DNA from: Xanthomonas cissicola
Lineage (GTDB): Bacteria > Pseudomonadota > Gammaproteobacteria > Xanthomonadales > Xanthomonadaceae
DNA length: 48,500 nt
Assembly (NCBI RefSeq): GCF_008801575.1
Contig: NZ_VZPL01000035.1
Span: 1-48,500 of the forward strand
Direction of reading: 5' to 3'
In this document: positions 1 to 8,701 of the stretch, piece after piece
How the letters are laid out: every line of letters begins with the position of its first letter
How positions within the stretch are numbered: the first letter of the stretch is position 1
The notes under the pieces: generated by a model
Databases searched by the model: none
Told to the model about the DNA's origin: nothing
What the model saw: only the letters and a program-made list of their open reading frames with translations
Program-made: the position numbers and the translations under genes

Positions 1-220
1 CGGCCTGGCCAAAAACACCGCACACGTGCTGACCTTGTTTGCGCTCTCCAATCTGTGGATGAAGCGAAAGCAGTTGCTGCCGGCTATGGGGAGCGTGCGC
101 CTGTAAACCAGGAAATTCCCACGGAAAGCGCCAGAAATGGCGAAATTCCAAAGATTCAAACGCCACTCTTCGGAACGACGCGACATCCCGCACTCTCAGG
201 CCTCGTTATTCAGACCTTCC
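1..220 (+). mobile_element. 3' end of an IS5-family insertion sequence
   Basis: The first 106 bases encode the end of a DDE transposase. About 115 bases further on, the sequence TTATTCAGACCTTCC ends at 220. Its reverse complement, GGAAGGTCTGAATAA, closely resembles the IS5 terminal inverted repeat (GGAAGGTGCGAATAAG). The next four bases, TTAG, match the YTAR target preference of IS5. The boundary at 220 is therefore well supported. The left end lies outside the window, so the target duplication cannot be confirmed here. Confidence 0.8.
2..106 (+). CDS. IS5-family transposase, C-terminal fragment
   Basis: An open frame enters from the left edge and ends with TAA at 104-106. The 34 visible residues include KNTAHVLTLFALSNLWMKRK, typical of the C-terminus of IS5-family (DDE_Tnp_1) transposases in Xanthomonas. 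The catalytic core lies outside the window. The gene is truncated only by the window edge, so whether the element is intact is unknown. Confidence 0.8.
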   Translation, partial: GLAKNTAHVLTLFALSNLWMKRKQLLPAMGSVRL

Positions 221-224
221 TTAG
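221..224. repeat. Putative IS5 target-site duplication TTAG
   Basis: TTAG directly follows the predicted IS5 inverted repeat and fits the 4-bp YTAR duplication known for the family. The partner copy would lie left of the window. Confidence 0.5.
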
Positions 225-296
225 ACAGCCGCTGACAAATGCCAGCACACCGCTGCTTCTAAGCTGGCCTCTCAGCATTGCGCGCAGAGGCCGACC

Positions 297-641
297 ATGT
301 TGTTGCTTGCGATCGTATTGGCGGCGTCCGTTCCAGCCGGCCCCCAATTGCTTGTCGGCCAGTCATTCGAAACCTTCGCGACGCAGACCGACAGCCTGTG
401 CCCTGGCAGGCAGGCCAGATCGATCACGCCCGGCGATCTGGATTTTGCGCAAGAAACCTTTGAAGCGCAGTTGCGCCCACGCACCCGCACACGGCTGGAG
501 GCGGCGAATACTGCGGCAACACGCTGCGCCGATCGCAATGGCCTGAGCTGCCAGGTGGAAGCAACACTCGAAGCCCTGCAGCAAACGCGCTTGCTGGCAC
601 GTTTTTCGCGTTATGTCTGCAGCCATCCATCGCCAAGCTGA
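297..641 (+). CDS. Small putative secreted protein of unknown function
   Basis: This is a 114-residue open frame starting at ATG 297, with a short GAGG upstream that could serve as a weak ribosome site. The N-terminus (MLLLAIVLAASVPAG) is hydrophobic and looks like a signal peptide, pointing to the periplasm or outside. The rest is polar and helical, with four cysteines (in GLCPG-, ATRCAD-, SCQVE- and VCSHP-like contexts) that could pair after export. No domain is recognised. It sits alone between the IS5 end and the convergent xanA2-like gene. The call rests on the signal-like N-terminus and plausible composition, and a chance frame in GC-rich DNA is possible. Confidence 0.45.
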   Translation: MLLLAIVLAASVPAGPQLLVGQSFETFATQTDSLCPGRQARSITPGDLDFAQETFEAQLRPRTRTRLEAANTAATRCADRNGLSCQVEATLEALQQTRLLARFSRYVCSHPSPS

Positions 642-689
642 TCCTGACAGACGCAGCGCCCGACGACGCGCGCACGCGGCAGGTCACGC

Positions 690-2033
690 TCAGCCGTTGA
701 GCAATCCCAGCACCACATCGCGCGGCAGCTTGCCGGTTTCGTTGCGCGGCAGGGCGGCGAGTTTGCGCAGGCGGCGCGGCAGGAACACCGGGTCCACGCT
801 GACGCGTAGTGCGGCCAGCACCTGGGCTTCGTCGAGGGTGGGGGCGACCACCAGCGCAGCGATGCGACCGACCGCCTGGCCGGGGTCGGGCGCGAGCTGC
901 ACGATGGTCCCGTCGATGACGCCGGGAATGGCGAGCAAGCGCCGGGTGAGATCGGCCAGCGATGCGCGTTTTCCGGCGATTTCCAGCAGGTCGGCCTGGC
1001 GGCCGCGCACCTGGAAGCGGCCGTCGTCGGCCACGTCCATCATGTCGGCCAGCAGCACCGGCGTGGCCAGATGCGGCGCATGCACCAGCGTGCCTGCAGC
1101 CTGGGTTTCCAGGCGCACGCCGGGCAAGGGCGTCCACGCCGCTTCCAGCGCGGTGCGGCGCACGGCGAACACGCAGGTTTCGGTGGAGCCGAACATCTCG
1201 CGCACCTCACCGCCGAAACGCGCTTCGGCGGCAGCGGCGATCTCCGGCGCCAGCGGCGCGGTGGCCGACACGATGCCGGCCAGCGGCGGCAGCGCCACGC
1301 CGGATTCGACCAACGCACGCAGATGCACCGGCGTGGTCACCAGGACACGCGGCGCGGGAATATCGGCCAGCGCACGTGCCACGTCGTCCGGAAAGAACGG
1401 CCGCCCTGCGTGCACCGCCAGCGTGGTCACCATCGGCAGCAGCACCGACAATTCCATGCCGTACATGTGCTGCGGCGGCACCGTGGCAACCACGTGCGGG
1501 ACGGCATCGGCGTGCGTCCACAGGCTTTGCAGCGCGACCAGATCCTGGCGCGTGCTGGTCAAAAAACTGCCCCATGTCTTGGGATTGGGTTGCGGGCTGC
1601 CCGTGCTGCCGGAGGTGAAACCGATCGCCACCAGCGCATCGTCGGCCAGCTGCGGAATCGGACCCTGGGCCTGCGGCAACTCGGCCGGCAGCTGCCAATA
1701 CCGCGGCGGCGCCAACTCCAGCGTCAGATCGCCCAGACAATAGGTATCGGCGTAACGCGCCTGCACTTCGCCCACGACCGCCGGCGCGCGCGAAGACGGC
1801 AGCAGCGAGACCTGCCCGCGCAGCGCACACGCATAGAACGCCACCATGAAACGGTAGCGGCCTTCGCACAGATTCACCGCATGGCTGCCCGCGGGCAGCT
1901 GTCGCGCCAGGCCGTGCACGTGTGCGATGAAGGTCGCCAGATCGACCGACTGCCCCGCGCGCCAGGCCAGCGGACCGTCGGGCGCACCAACAGCCATCGG
2001 ATGGGAAACAGCGGGAGCAGGCAGGCTGGACAT
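690..2033 (-). CDS. xanA2: AMP-dependent (adenylate-forming) ligase, XanA2-like
   Basis: This protein of about 447 residues belongs to the ANL superfamily of acyl/aryl-CoA synthetases. The adenylate-binding core motif reads FTSGSTGSPQPNPKTWG, and FGSTET matches the A5-type motif. LPRNETGKLPRDV near the C-terminus carries the family's conserved late lysine. In Xanthomonas, a ligase of this type (XanA2) activates 3-hydroxybenzoate and loads it onto an acyl-carrier protein for the yellow pigment xanthomonadin. The assignment rests on family resemblance and on location near hemF and polA, as I recall it from related genomes; no other pigment gene lies in the window. I chose the ATG at 2033. The frame extends to a TTG at 2051 without a convincing ribosome site. 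The IS5 remnant lies about 470 bp beyond its 3' end and does not interrupt it. Confidence 0.6.
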   Translation of the reverse strand: MSSLPAPAVSHPMAVGAPDGPLAWRAGQSVDLATFIAHVHGLARQLPAGSHAVNLCEGRYRFMVAFYACALRGQVSLLPSSRAPAVVGEVQARYADTYCLGDLTLELAPPRYWQLPAELPQAQGPIPQLADDALVAIGFTSGSTGSPQPNPKTWGSFLTSTRQDLVALQSLWTHADAVPHVVATVPPQHMYGMELSVLLPMVTTLAVHAGRPFFPDDVARALADIPAPRVLVTTPVHLRALVESGVALPPLAGIVSATAPLAPEIAAAAEARFGGEVREMFGSTETCVFAVRRTALEAAWTPLPGVRLETQAAGTLVHAPHLATPVLLADMMDVADDGRFQVRGRQADLLEIAGKRASLADLTRRLLAIPGVIDGTIVQLAPDPGQAVGRIAALVVAPTLDEAQVLAALRVSVDPVFLPRRLRKLAALPRNETGKLPRDVVLGLLNG

Positions 2034-2609
2034 GGAAACCGACGGTCGCAAAAGCGCGCTAGCTTGGCCGCCACCTGCGCTGCTGGCAAGTCGGGGGTTT
2101 TCCTCTGCGACACGCGGAGTTGATCGCCGCCAGGGCGTGGCATGGGGGACGGGCCAGTTGCGTGTACCGCGCGCGCCTTGTGCGGCACGGCAATCATCAT
2201 CTCTGCGCTCGGCGGGTCTTCACCAGTGCGTGGTTGCGCTGGACGTTGCGATACACCGGTCGGCTGCAGGTGTGGATGGCAGTCGTACGGCGCGGCTGCG
2301 CAGGTGGGTTTTCCACGCGAGATTTTCGCTGCGCTCGTCTGCGCTCGTCAGTCGCGCGCGGATTTACCAGTGCCGTGGAGTTGAAGTGTTCATTTTGCTG
2401 TCGCATCTTACCTTGCTGATGCCGCGTACCGCTTGCTCTGCAACTGCATGCCTTGCGCAGCGCTCGATCATGGTCGCGCCCGCTCATCGCGCGCTAGCAG
2501 ATGTGACCGGCGGCTGCATGCAGCCACGCACGCATGACCTGTGGCCCAAGCCTGCCACGAAGGCGAACTGCTAGGCTTGCGCGCGCTCCTTTGCGTCCAG
2601 CCGTGTCCG
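2034..2609. other. Divergent intergenic region with no recognised gene
   Basis: These 576 bases separate the starts of the xanA2-like gene (-) and the S9 peptidase gene (+), so they must hold both promoters. Stretches at about 2320-2420 are less GC-rich. I see no convincing coding frame, RNA gene or strong inverted repeat. The frames present lack ribosome sites and have low-complexity Arg/Ala/Pro translations typical of noncoding GC-rich DNA. Confidence 0.5.
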
Positions 2610-4979
2610 ATGCCTAGATTGTTGCCGTTGACCCTTCTGCTGCTGGCCACCGCTGCGCATGCGCAGTCTGCCGCCCCGCTCACCATCGAACAGGCGATGG
2701 CCGACCCGGACTGGATCGGGCCGTCGGTGGATCAGGCCTGGTGGCAATGGGACGGCAAACAGGTGCAATACCTGCTCAAGCGCGATGGCAGCCCGGTGCG
2801 CGACACCTATCGCCAGGGCACCGGCGGTGGCACTGCCGAACGTGTGGCCGATACCGCGCGCGCCGGCCTGGATGCGGCAAACCCCAGTTACGATGCCACC
2901 CGCCAGCGCATGCTGTTCGCACGTAACGGCGACATCTTCCTGCGCGATCTGCGCCCAGGTGCGCTGACCCAGCTGACCCGCAGCAACGAGATCGAATCGC
3001 GTCCGCAGTTCGCCAGCGACGGCGGTGCGATCTGGCGCGCGGGCAACAACTGGTACCACTGGCGCGCCGATGGCGGCACCGCGCAGGTGGCGGTGGTCAA
3101 GGCCGAGCGCGACCCCAACGCCGCCCCCAAGGCCGATGTGCTGCGCGAGCAGCAACTGGCGACGCTGGCCACCTTGCGCCGCGACAAGGAGCAACGCGAC
3201 GCGCTGCGCACGCAGGAAGATGCCTGGCGCCGCGCCGATGCCACGCGTGCGGCAGCGCCGGTGTATCTGGGCGATGAGGTGGAGATCGTCGACAGCGCGT
3301 TGTCGCCGGACGGCCGCCATCTGCTGGTGGTCACACAGGCCAAGAGCGCCGACGAAGGTCAGGCCGGCAAGATGCCCAAATACGTGACCGAATCCGGTTA
3401 CGAAGAATTCCAGGAAGTACGTACACGTGTGGGACGCAACGCACCGGCAGCGCATGCGCTATGGCTGGTGGATGTCGGCGCGGGCACAGCCAAATCGCTG
3501 TCGTTCGATCCGCTCCCCGGCATCGCCACCGACCCGCTGGCAGCCTTGCGCAAGGCCGCCAAGCGCGACCCGCTCAAGGGCAACCGCGCGGTGCGCGTGG
3601 AAAGCGATGGCGACGGCAGCGGGCCGGCCGTGCACTGGAGCGATGACGGCCGCAACGTGGCGGTGGAAATTCGCGCGGTGGACAACAAGGACCGCTGGAT
3701 CGCCAGCGTGGACCTGGACAACGCCAGGCTGCAGCCGCGTCACCGTTTGAGCGATAGCGCCTGGATCAATTGGGACTTCAACGATTTCGGATGGCTGCCC
3801 GACAATCGCACGCTGTGGCTGCTGTCGGAAGAGTCGGGCTATTCGCAGCTGTACACCGTGGAAGGCAACGGCAAGCCGCGCCAGCGCACGCGCGGCAAGT
3901 GGGAAGTGTCGATGCCCGTGCCCAGCGCCGATGGCAGCGGCATGTTCTTCCTGTGCAACCAGAAATGGCCGGGCGATTACGAAGTCTGCAAGCTCGATCT
4001 GCGCAACGATCAACTCACCGAGATCACGGCGTTGAACGGCGTGGAAGGCTACAGCCTGTCGCCCAACGGGCAGCAGTTGCTGGTGCGCTACTCCGGCAGT
4101 TATCTGCCGACGCAACTGGCGGTGGTGCCGGCCGCAGGTGGCCAGGCCACCGTGCTCACCGACACGCGCACGCCGGCCTTCAAGGCGCAGCCGTGGATTG
4201 CGCCGCAGTACGTGCAGGTGCCTTCCAAACATGGCGCCGGCACGGTGTGGGGCAAGTATTACGGGCCCAAGACGCCGGAGCCGGGCAAGCAGTATCCGAT
4301 CGTGATGTTCGTGCACGGCGCCGGGTATCTGCAGAATGTCTCCGAACGCTACACCCCGTATTTCCGCGAGCAGATGTTCCACAACCTGCTGGTGCAGCAG
4401 GGCTACATCGTGCTGGACCTGGACTATCGCGCCTCCGAAGGCTACGGCCGCGATTGGCGCACGGCAATCTATCGCAACATGGGCCACCCCGAGCTGGAAG
4501 ATTACCTGGATGGCCTGGACTGGCTGGTCGCCACCAAGCAGGGCGATCGCGCACGCGTCGGCATCTATGGCGGCTCGTACGGCGGCTTCATGACCTACAT
4601 GGCGCTGTTCCGCAGCCCCGGCACGTTCAAGGCCGGGGCGGCGCTGCGCCCGGTCGGCGACTGGATGCAGTACAACCACGAGTACACCTCCAACATCCTC
4701 AACACGCCCGAGCTCGATCCGGAGGCCTACAAGACGTCCTCACCGATCAACTACGCCGAGGGATTGCGCGACCATCTGCTGATCGCGCACGGCATGATCG
4801 ACGACAACGTGTTCTTCAAGGATTCGGTGGACATGACGCAGAAGTTGATGGAGCTGCACAAGGACAACTGGCAGGTGGCGCCTTATCCGCTGGAACGCCA
4901 CGGCTTTACGCGTGCCGATTCATGGCTGGACGAGTACAAGCGCATCCTCAAACTGTTCAACGAGCAGGTGAAACCCTAA
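2610..4979 (+). CDS. Secreted S9-family serine peptidase (dipeptidyl-peptidase IV type)
   Basis: The predicted product has 789 residues. The start at 2610 gives a clean signal peptide (MPRLLPLTLLLLATAAHAQ), whereas the ORF extending upstream to 2541 would bury it. Residues to about 520 form a beta-propeller-like DPPIV N-terminal region, with the alpha/beta hydrolase domain after it. The catalytic triad is visible: Ser656 in GGSYGG, Asp731 in HGMIDDNV and His764 in LERHGF. The enzyme should act in the periplasm on peptides, probably cutting dipeptides from N-termini; exact specificity cannot be read from sequence. It appears monocistronic, with a hairpin just after the stop codon. Confidence 0.92.
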   Translation: MPRLLPLTLLLLATAAHAQSAAPLTIEQAMADPDWIGPSVDQAWWQWDGKQVQYLLKRDGSPVRDTYRQGTGGGTAERVADTARAGLDAANPSYDATRQRMLFARNGDIFLRDLRPGALTQLTRSNEIESRPQFASDGGAIWRAGNNWYHWRADGGTAQVAVVKAERDPNAAPKADVLREQQLATLATLRRDKEQRDALRTQEDAWRRADATRAAAPVYLGDEVEIVDSALSPDGRHLLVVTQAKSADEGQAGKMPKYVTESGYEEFQEVRTRVGRNAPAAHALWLVDVGAGTAKSLSFDPLPGIATDPLAALRKAAKRDPLKGNRAVRVESDGDGSGPAVHWSDDGRNVAVEIRAVDNKDRWIASVDLDNARLQPRHRLSDSAWINWDFNDFGWLPDNRTLWLLSEESGYSQLYTVEGNGKPRQRTRGKWEVSMPVPSADGSGMFFLCNQKWPGDYEVCKLDLRNDQLTEITALNGVEGYSLSPNGQQLLVRYSGSYLPTQLAVVPAAGGQATVLTDTRTPAFKAQPWIAPQYVQVPSKHGAGTVWGKYYGPKTPEPGKQYPIVMFVHGAGYLQNVSERYTPYFREQMFHNLLVQQGYIVLDLDYRASEGYGRDWRTAIYRNMGHPELEDYLDGLDWLVATKQGDRARVGIYGGSYGGFMTYMALFRSPGTFKAGAALRPVGDWMQYNHEYTSNILNTPELDPEAYKTSSPINYAEGLRDHLLIAHGMIDDNVFFKDSVDMTQKLMELHKDNWQVAPYPLERHGFTRADSWLDEYKRILKLFNEQVKP

Positions 4980-4990
4980 AGCCGGCGAAA

Positions 4991-5033
4991 CTGCGCGTGT
5001 CTGTCCCTGGATGGAAGCGGACGACACGCGCAG
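4991..5033 (+). terminator. Hairpin after the S9 peptidase gene, possible terminator
   Basis: CTGCGCGTGT (4991-5000) pairs perfectly with ACACGCGCAG (5024-5033), and GTCC/GGAC extends the pairing inside the loop. It begins 12 bases after the stop codon. There is no following T-run, so it may be a Rho-assisted or mRNA-stabilising hairpin rather than a classical intrinsic terminator. The rest of the gap to 5372 holds nothing I recognise. Confidence 0.45.
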
Positions 5034-5372
5034 GGCTCGGGCGTTGCGCGTGTTGCACGCAGACGCCGGGGTCAGGCCAGCTCGCAGTCACGATCCGCCC
5101 TGACCAACGGCGCACAACGTTCCTGATGCGGCCATCCCCAGCGACGGCCCTGCGAGCGGGATCAACAATGCAGCACGTGCGTAGGCAAACCAACACCGGC
5201 GCGTCGGTTGCTTCGCACTCACCTGTTGCTACGCAAGTGGCTCTAAGCTTGGCGCAGGACCGGTAACGCGCCCTCGCTGCGCGCGCGTTGCTGCACCGGT
5301 CCGCCGCATGACCGGTGCGCCGCCGGCATGATGGCGCTTCCACTCACCACGGGCGCAGGGAAGGAAGAAGCG

Positions 5373-6089
5373 ATGGGCCTGTGGGACCGTTTGTTTGGAC
5401 GCAAGAGCACTGCGGCAAACACGCCGCGCACAGCACCGACGGCAGCGCCTGTCGCTGCCGCAGACGCCTCGGAGGCGGGGGCCGAGATCGACCCCGCACT
5501 GCAGCCGGCGCTGAGCGCGTTTCAGCGCGGCGACCATGTCGGCGCCTACAACGCTGCGCAGACGCAGCTCCACCTTGGGGCCGATGCGCAGCGCCTGTGC
5601 GCGCTGTCGTTGAGCGCGCTGGACCGCTATCGCGAAGCCTACCCGTACTGGCTGGCGCTGTACGAGCTGGAGCCCAGCGCACACAACGCACTGCAGTTGG
5701 CAACCACCTCGGTGATGTGCAACGAGATCGCGCAGGGCGAGCAGTGGTTGCTGATCTTCGACGATCTCAACGCGCAGGAGCGGTCCACCTCGCCCGCCAC
5801 CGCACGTACCAGCTTCCTCACCGCGCTCACCCGCGCCGGCCATGGGGCGCACGCGCTGCCGCATCTGGAATGGTTGCGCGAGGCATACGCCGGCATGTCC
5901 ATCACCGACAGCCACTTCCTGTACGTGCGCGGGCTGCCGTTTCTCGAAGCCTTTCTTGAGCGCAGTACGCCGCTGTTGCGCCAATGCCTGCCAGCCGATG
6001 CAGTGCCCGAGTGGTACGCGCAACTGCAACCGGCGCTGGATCCCCCCGGGCAGGCGATGGTGGCTGCCCACATCGCATCGCTGCAATGA
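5373..6089 (+). CDS. Hypothetical cytoplasmic protein, helical/TPR-like
   Basis: This 238-residue protein starts at ATG 5373, preceded by a strong AAGGAAG ribosome site; an ATG at 5328 in the same frame has none. The N-terminus MGLWDRLFGRK is amphipathic, followed by an Ala/Pro/Thr linker to about residue 45. The rest is helical and resembles tetratricopeptide-type repeats (for example ALSAFQRGDHVGAYNAAQ and ALSLSALDRYREAYPYWLAL), suggesting a scaffold or interaction role. It overlaps the next gene by ATGA, so the two are probably translationally coupled and may act together at the inner membrane. Function is unknown. Confidence 0.8.
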   Translation: MGLWDRLFGRKSTAANTPRTAPTAAPVAAADASEAGAEIDPALQPALSAFQRGDHVGAYNAAQTQLHLGADAQRLCALSLSALDRYREAYPYWLALYELEPSAHNALQLATTSVMCNEIAQGEQWLLIFDDLNAQERSTSPATARTSFLTALTRAGHGAHALPHLEWLREAYAGMSITDSHFLYVRGLPFLEAFLERSTPLLRQCLPADAVPEWYAQLQPALDPPGQAMVAAHIASLQ

Positions 6090-6655
6090 GCGCCGTCCAG
6101 CCAGCATCGGCGCGGCAGCGCGGTGGCTTCGTCACTCCGTTGGCGTGGGTTTCCCTGTTGCTGGGGGTGGTCGGCGTGCTGGCCAATCTGGTGCAGATCG
6201 CAATGATCGCACTGACGCCAGGTGCGGCATCGCTAGGCCTGCCCGAAGGCATCACCCTGCCCCACTCCTGGCAATGGCTGATCGATCACGCGCTGTCATT
6301 ATCGGTGGCCGGCGTTGTGCTCTCGGCTGCGTTCTGCTGGTTGAGTTGGGCGCTGCTGCAGCGGCGCGAGTGGGCAAGGCTTGGCTTCGTGGCGGTGTTG
6401 CTGGTGACCGGAGTGCTCAATTTCGGCGGACTGGCGTTGATTGGACCATTGTTCGACGGCGTACAGACGCTGCTGCCCGCCGATGTGCTGCAAAGCCCGG
6501 AATGGCCGCAGATGCAGGCACGTTTGCAGGCCACCCAGCAGATGGCATTGGTCCTCACCGGCCTGGGTGCGCTGGCGATCGGCTGCGTGCATGCGGTCCT
6601 GGCATGGCGGTTGTGCACGCCCGCTGTCCGCGCGGAGTTTTCGCAACCTGAGTGA
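6086..6655 (+). CDS. Hypothetical inner-membrane protein with four predicted membrane segments
   Basis: The predicted product has 189 residues. The start codon overlaps the previous stop (ATGA at 6086-6089). Hydrophobic segments lie at roughly residues 16-40 (WVSLLLGVVGVLANLVQIAM), 65-90 (ALSLSVAGVVLSAAFCWLSW), 95-120 (LGFVAVLLVTGVLNFGGLAL) and 150-175 (MALVLTGLGALAIGCVHAVL). A soluble loop between segments three and four contains an LLPADVLQSPEWPQ stretch. No family is recognised. Coupling to the upstream TPR-like gene suggests a two-component unit of unknown role. Confidence 0.8.
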   Translation: MSAVQPASARQRGGFVTPLAWVSLLLGVVGVLANLVQIAMIALTPGAASLGLPEGITLPHSWQWLIDHALSLSVAGVVLSAAFCWLSWALLQRREWARLGFVAVLLVTGVLNFGGLALIGPLFDGVQTLLPADVLQSPEWPQMQARLQATQQMALVLTGLGALAIGCVHAVLAWRLCTPAVRAEFSQPE

Positions 6656-6922
6656 CTTGGGAACGGGCAAGGACGCTGCAGCAGATCAGCTGCCTTGCAA
6701 CGAAATACCCCTCGCTTGCCAGTTGCGCATCAAAAACTGAGAGCTTGCGTGTGCGGTTGCCCGGCGATCTTCAAGCCCAGGTCGACTGTACGGCGCCCGC
6801 ATCGCTCGCGGCACACGCCGTGCACCCATCGTTGCGGAGGACACTGCACCAGCATCCCCGCATCGCACTGCGACAAACGGGCGCGCTTGCGCGGGATGCA
6901 CCACGCGGAGTGCACGGCTTAG

Positions 6923-7831
<909 letters not shown>

Positions 7832-8412
7832 TGAAGACGCCGCTGTAAGGCGTGTCATCCTAACGGACCTGCATGCAGGCTGTGGTCGTGGCCGATACGT
7901 TCCAGCGCGCGTCGCGAGCAAGTGCGCTACTTGCTGACGGCTCGATCGACTGTGCGTCATCGGTGCGCCACGCCGCCGGCGACAGCGCCGCAAAGGCGCG
8001 GATCGCGCGACGCAAGGCGACCTGCTCCCTAGCAGGATGAAACTCGCCAACCATCGCCGGCATCGGGAGCGTGTCCGGCAAGCGCGCAGGGCTAGCGTGT
8101 GCAACGCAACAACGGTAAGCCGATAGCTGAATGCGCGCGGTGGCACGACCCATAAGTCTGAATGCCTGAGAGGGTCACCATACCGCCGTCGCAGCATGAC
8201 CTCTACATCGCCGCGCGCGGCCAATCGCGCGCGGCCAATTGAATAGCATTTTTCCTGCAACGCAGCCTGCAGTGGCGCCTGGCGCAAGCCAATGCGTCGC
8301 CTGCGCGGGACCTCTGACCATGTCGCTACATGCCGCGCGCCTGCGCACGCCGAGGCACACCGCATCGCAACCGACCCTGCAGTGCTTGCGGCATCATTGG
8401 GAAGACACAAAT
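7832..8412. other. Intergenic region between hemF and the sRNA terminator
   Basis: These 581 bases hold no convincing gene. A perfect 14-bp tandem duplication of CGCGCGCGGCCAAT occupies 8212-8225 and 8226-8239. Short frames here have no ribosome sites and unnatural translations. Base composition is slightly lower in GC than the flanking genes. Confidence 0.5.
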
Positions 8413-8449
8413 AAAAAAGCCCCGCAGACCAGGGGGAGGTCGGCGGGGC
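8413..8449 (-). terminator. Intrinsic terminator of the sX13-like RNA
   Basis: An 11-bp GC-rich stem with one mismatch (8449-8443/8441-8438 with 8430-8427/8425-8419) is followed by six Us at 8418-8413. It would also stop read-through from polA, which runs in the same direction. Confidence 0.85.
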
Positions 8450-8533
8450 CAGGGAACGGAAACTTGGGGAGGAGTTTCCGCTCCGAGATCTGCTCCAGGG
8501 GATGGGAGAGATCTGCCGACAGGCATTGCGCCC
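8413..8533 (-). ncRNA. sX13: sX13-like small regulatory RNA with three C-rich hairpin loops
   Basis: Read leftward, three hairpins follow one another. SL1: AGATCT-CTCC pairs with GGAG-C-AGATCT (8514-8486), loop CATCCCCT. SL2: GGAAACT pairs with AGTTTCC (8479-8458), loop CCTCCCCA. SL3: GCCCCGC-GACC pairs with GGTC-GCGGGGC (8449-8419), loop TCCCCCT, followed by six Us. This is the architecture known for sX13 of X. campestris (about 115 nt), whose exposed C-rich loops pair with G-rich ribosome sites. I recall that sX13, like Spot 42 and ErsA, lies downstream of polA. A TTATAT -10-like box at 8547-8542 would start transcription near 8536-8530. The exact 5' end is inferred. Confidence 0.8.
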
Positions 8534-8541
8534 GTCGAGGG

Positions 8542-8547
8542 ATATAA
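8542..8547 (-). promoter_or_regulatory. Probable -10 element of the sX13-like RNA
   Basis: TTATAT on the minus strand, in an AT-rich stretch (8541-8660) unlike the GC-rich surroundings. No good -35 hexamer is seen at the usual distance (ATCCAT at 17 bp spacing). The AT-rich upstream tract could act as an UP element for strong expression. Confidence 0.45.
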
Positions 8548-8701
8548 CAACATTTTCCACATTGATGGATCGTGAAGATGACTGTTAAAAAAATGTAGAA
8601 TTTAGGGGGTATTCATTCCATTAACTCAGCTGAATTCACATTATGTTTGGAACGGATTATTGCTGATCTGCGTATTCAGCATATCGCTGCCATTCGCCGC
8701 A

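Noticed and set aside
1874..2200. 108-residue minus-strand frame upstream of the xanA2-like gene
   Set aside because: It overlaps the xanA2-like start in another frame, has no ribosome site and shows no family resemblance.
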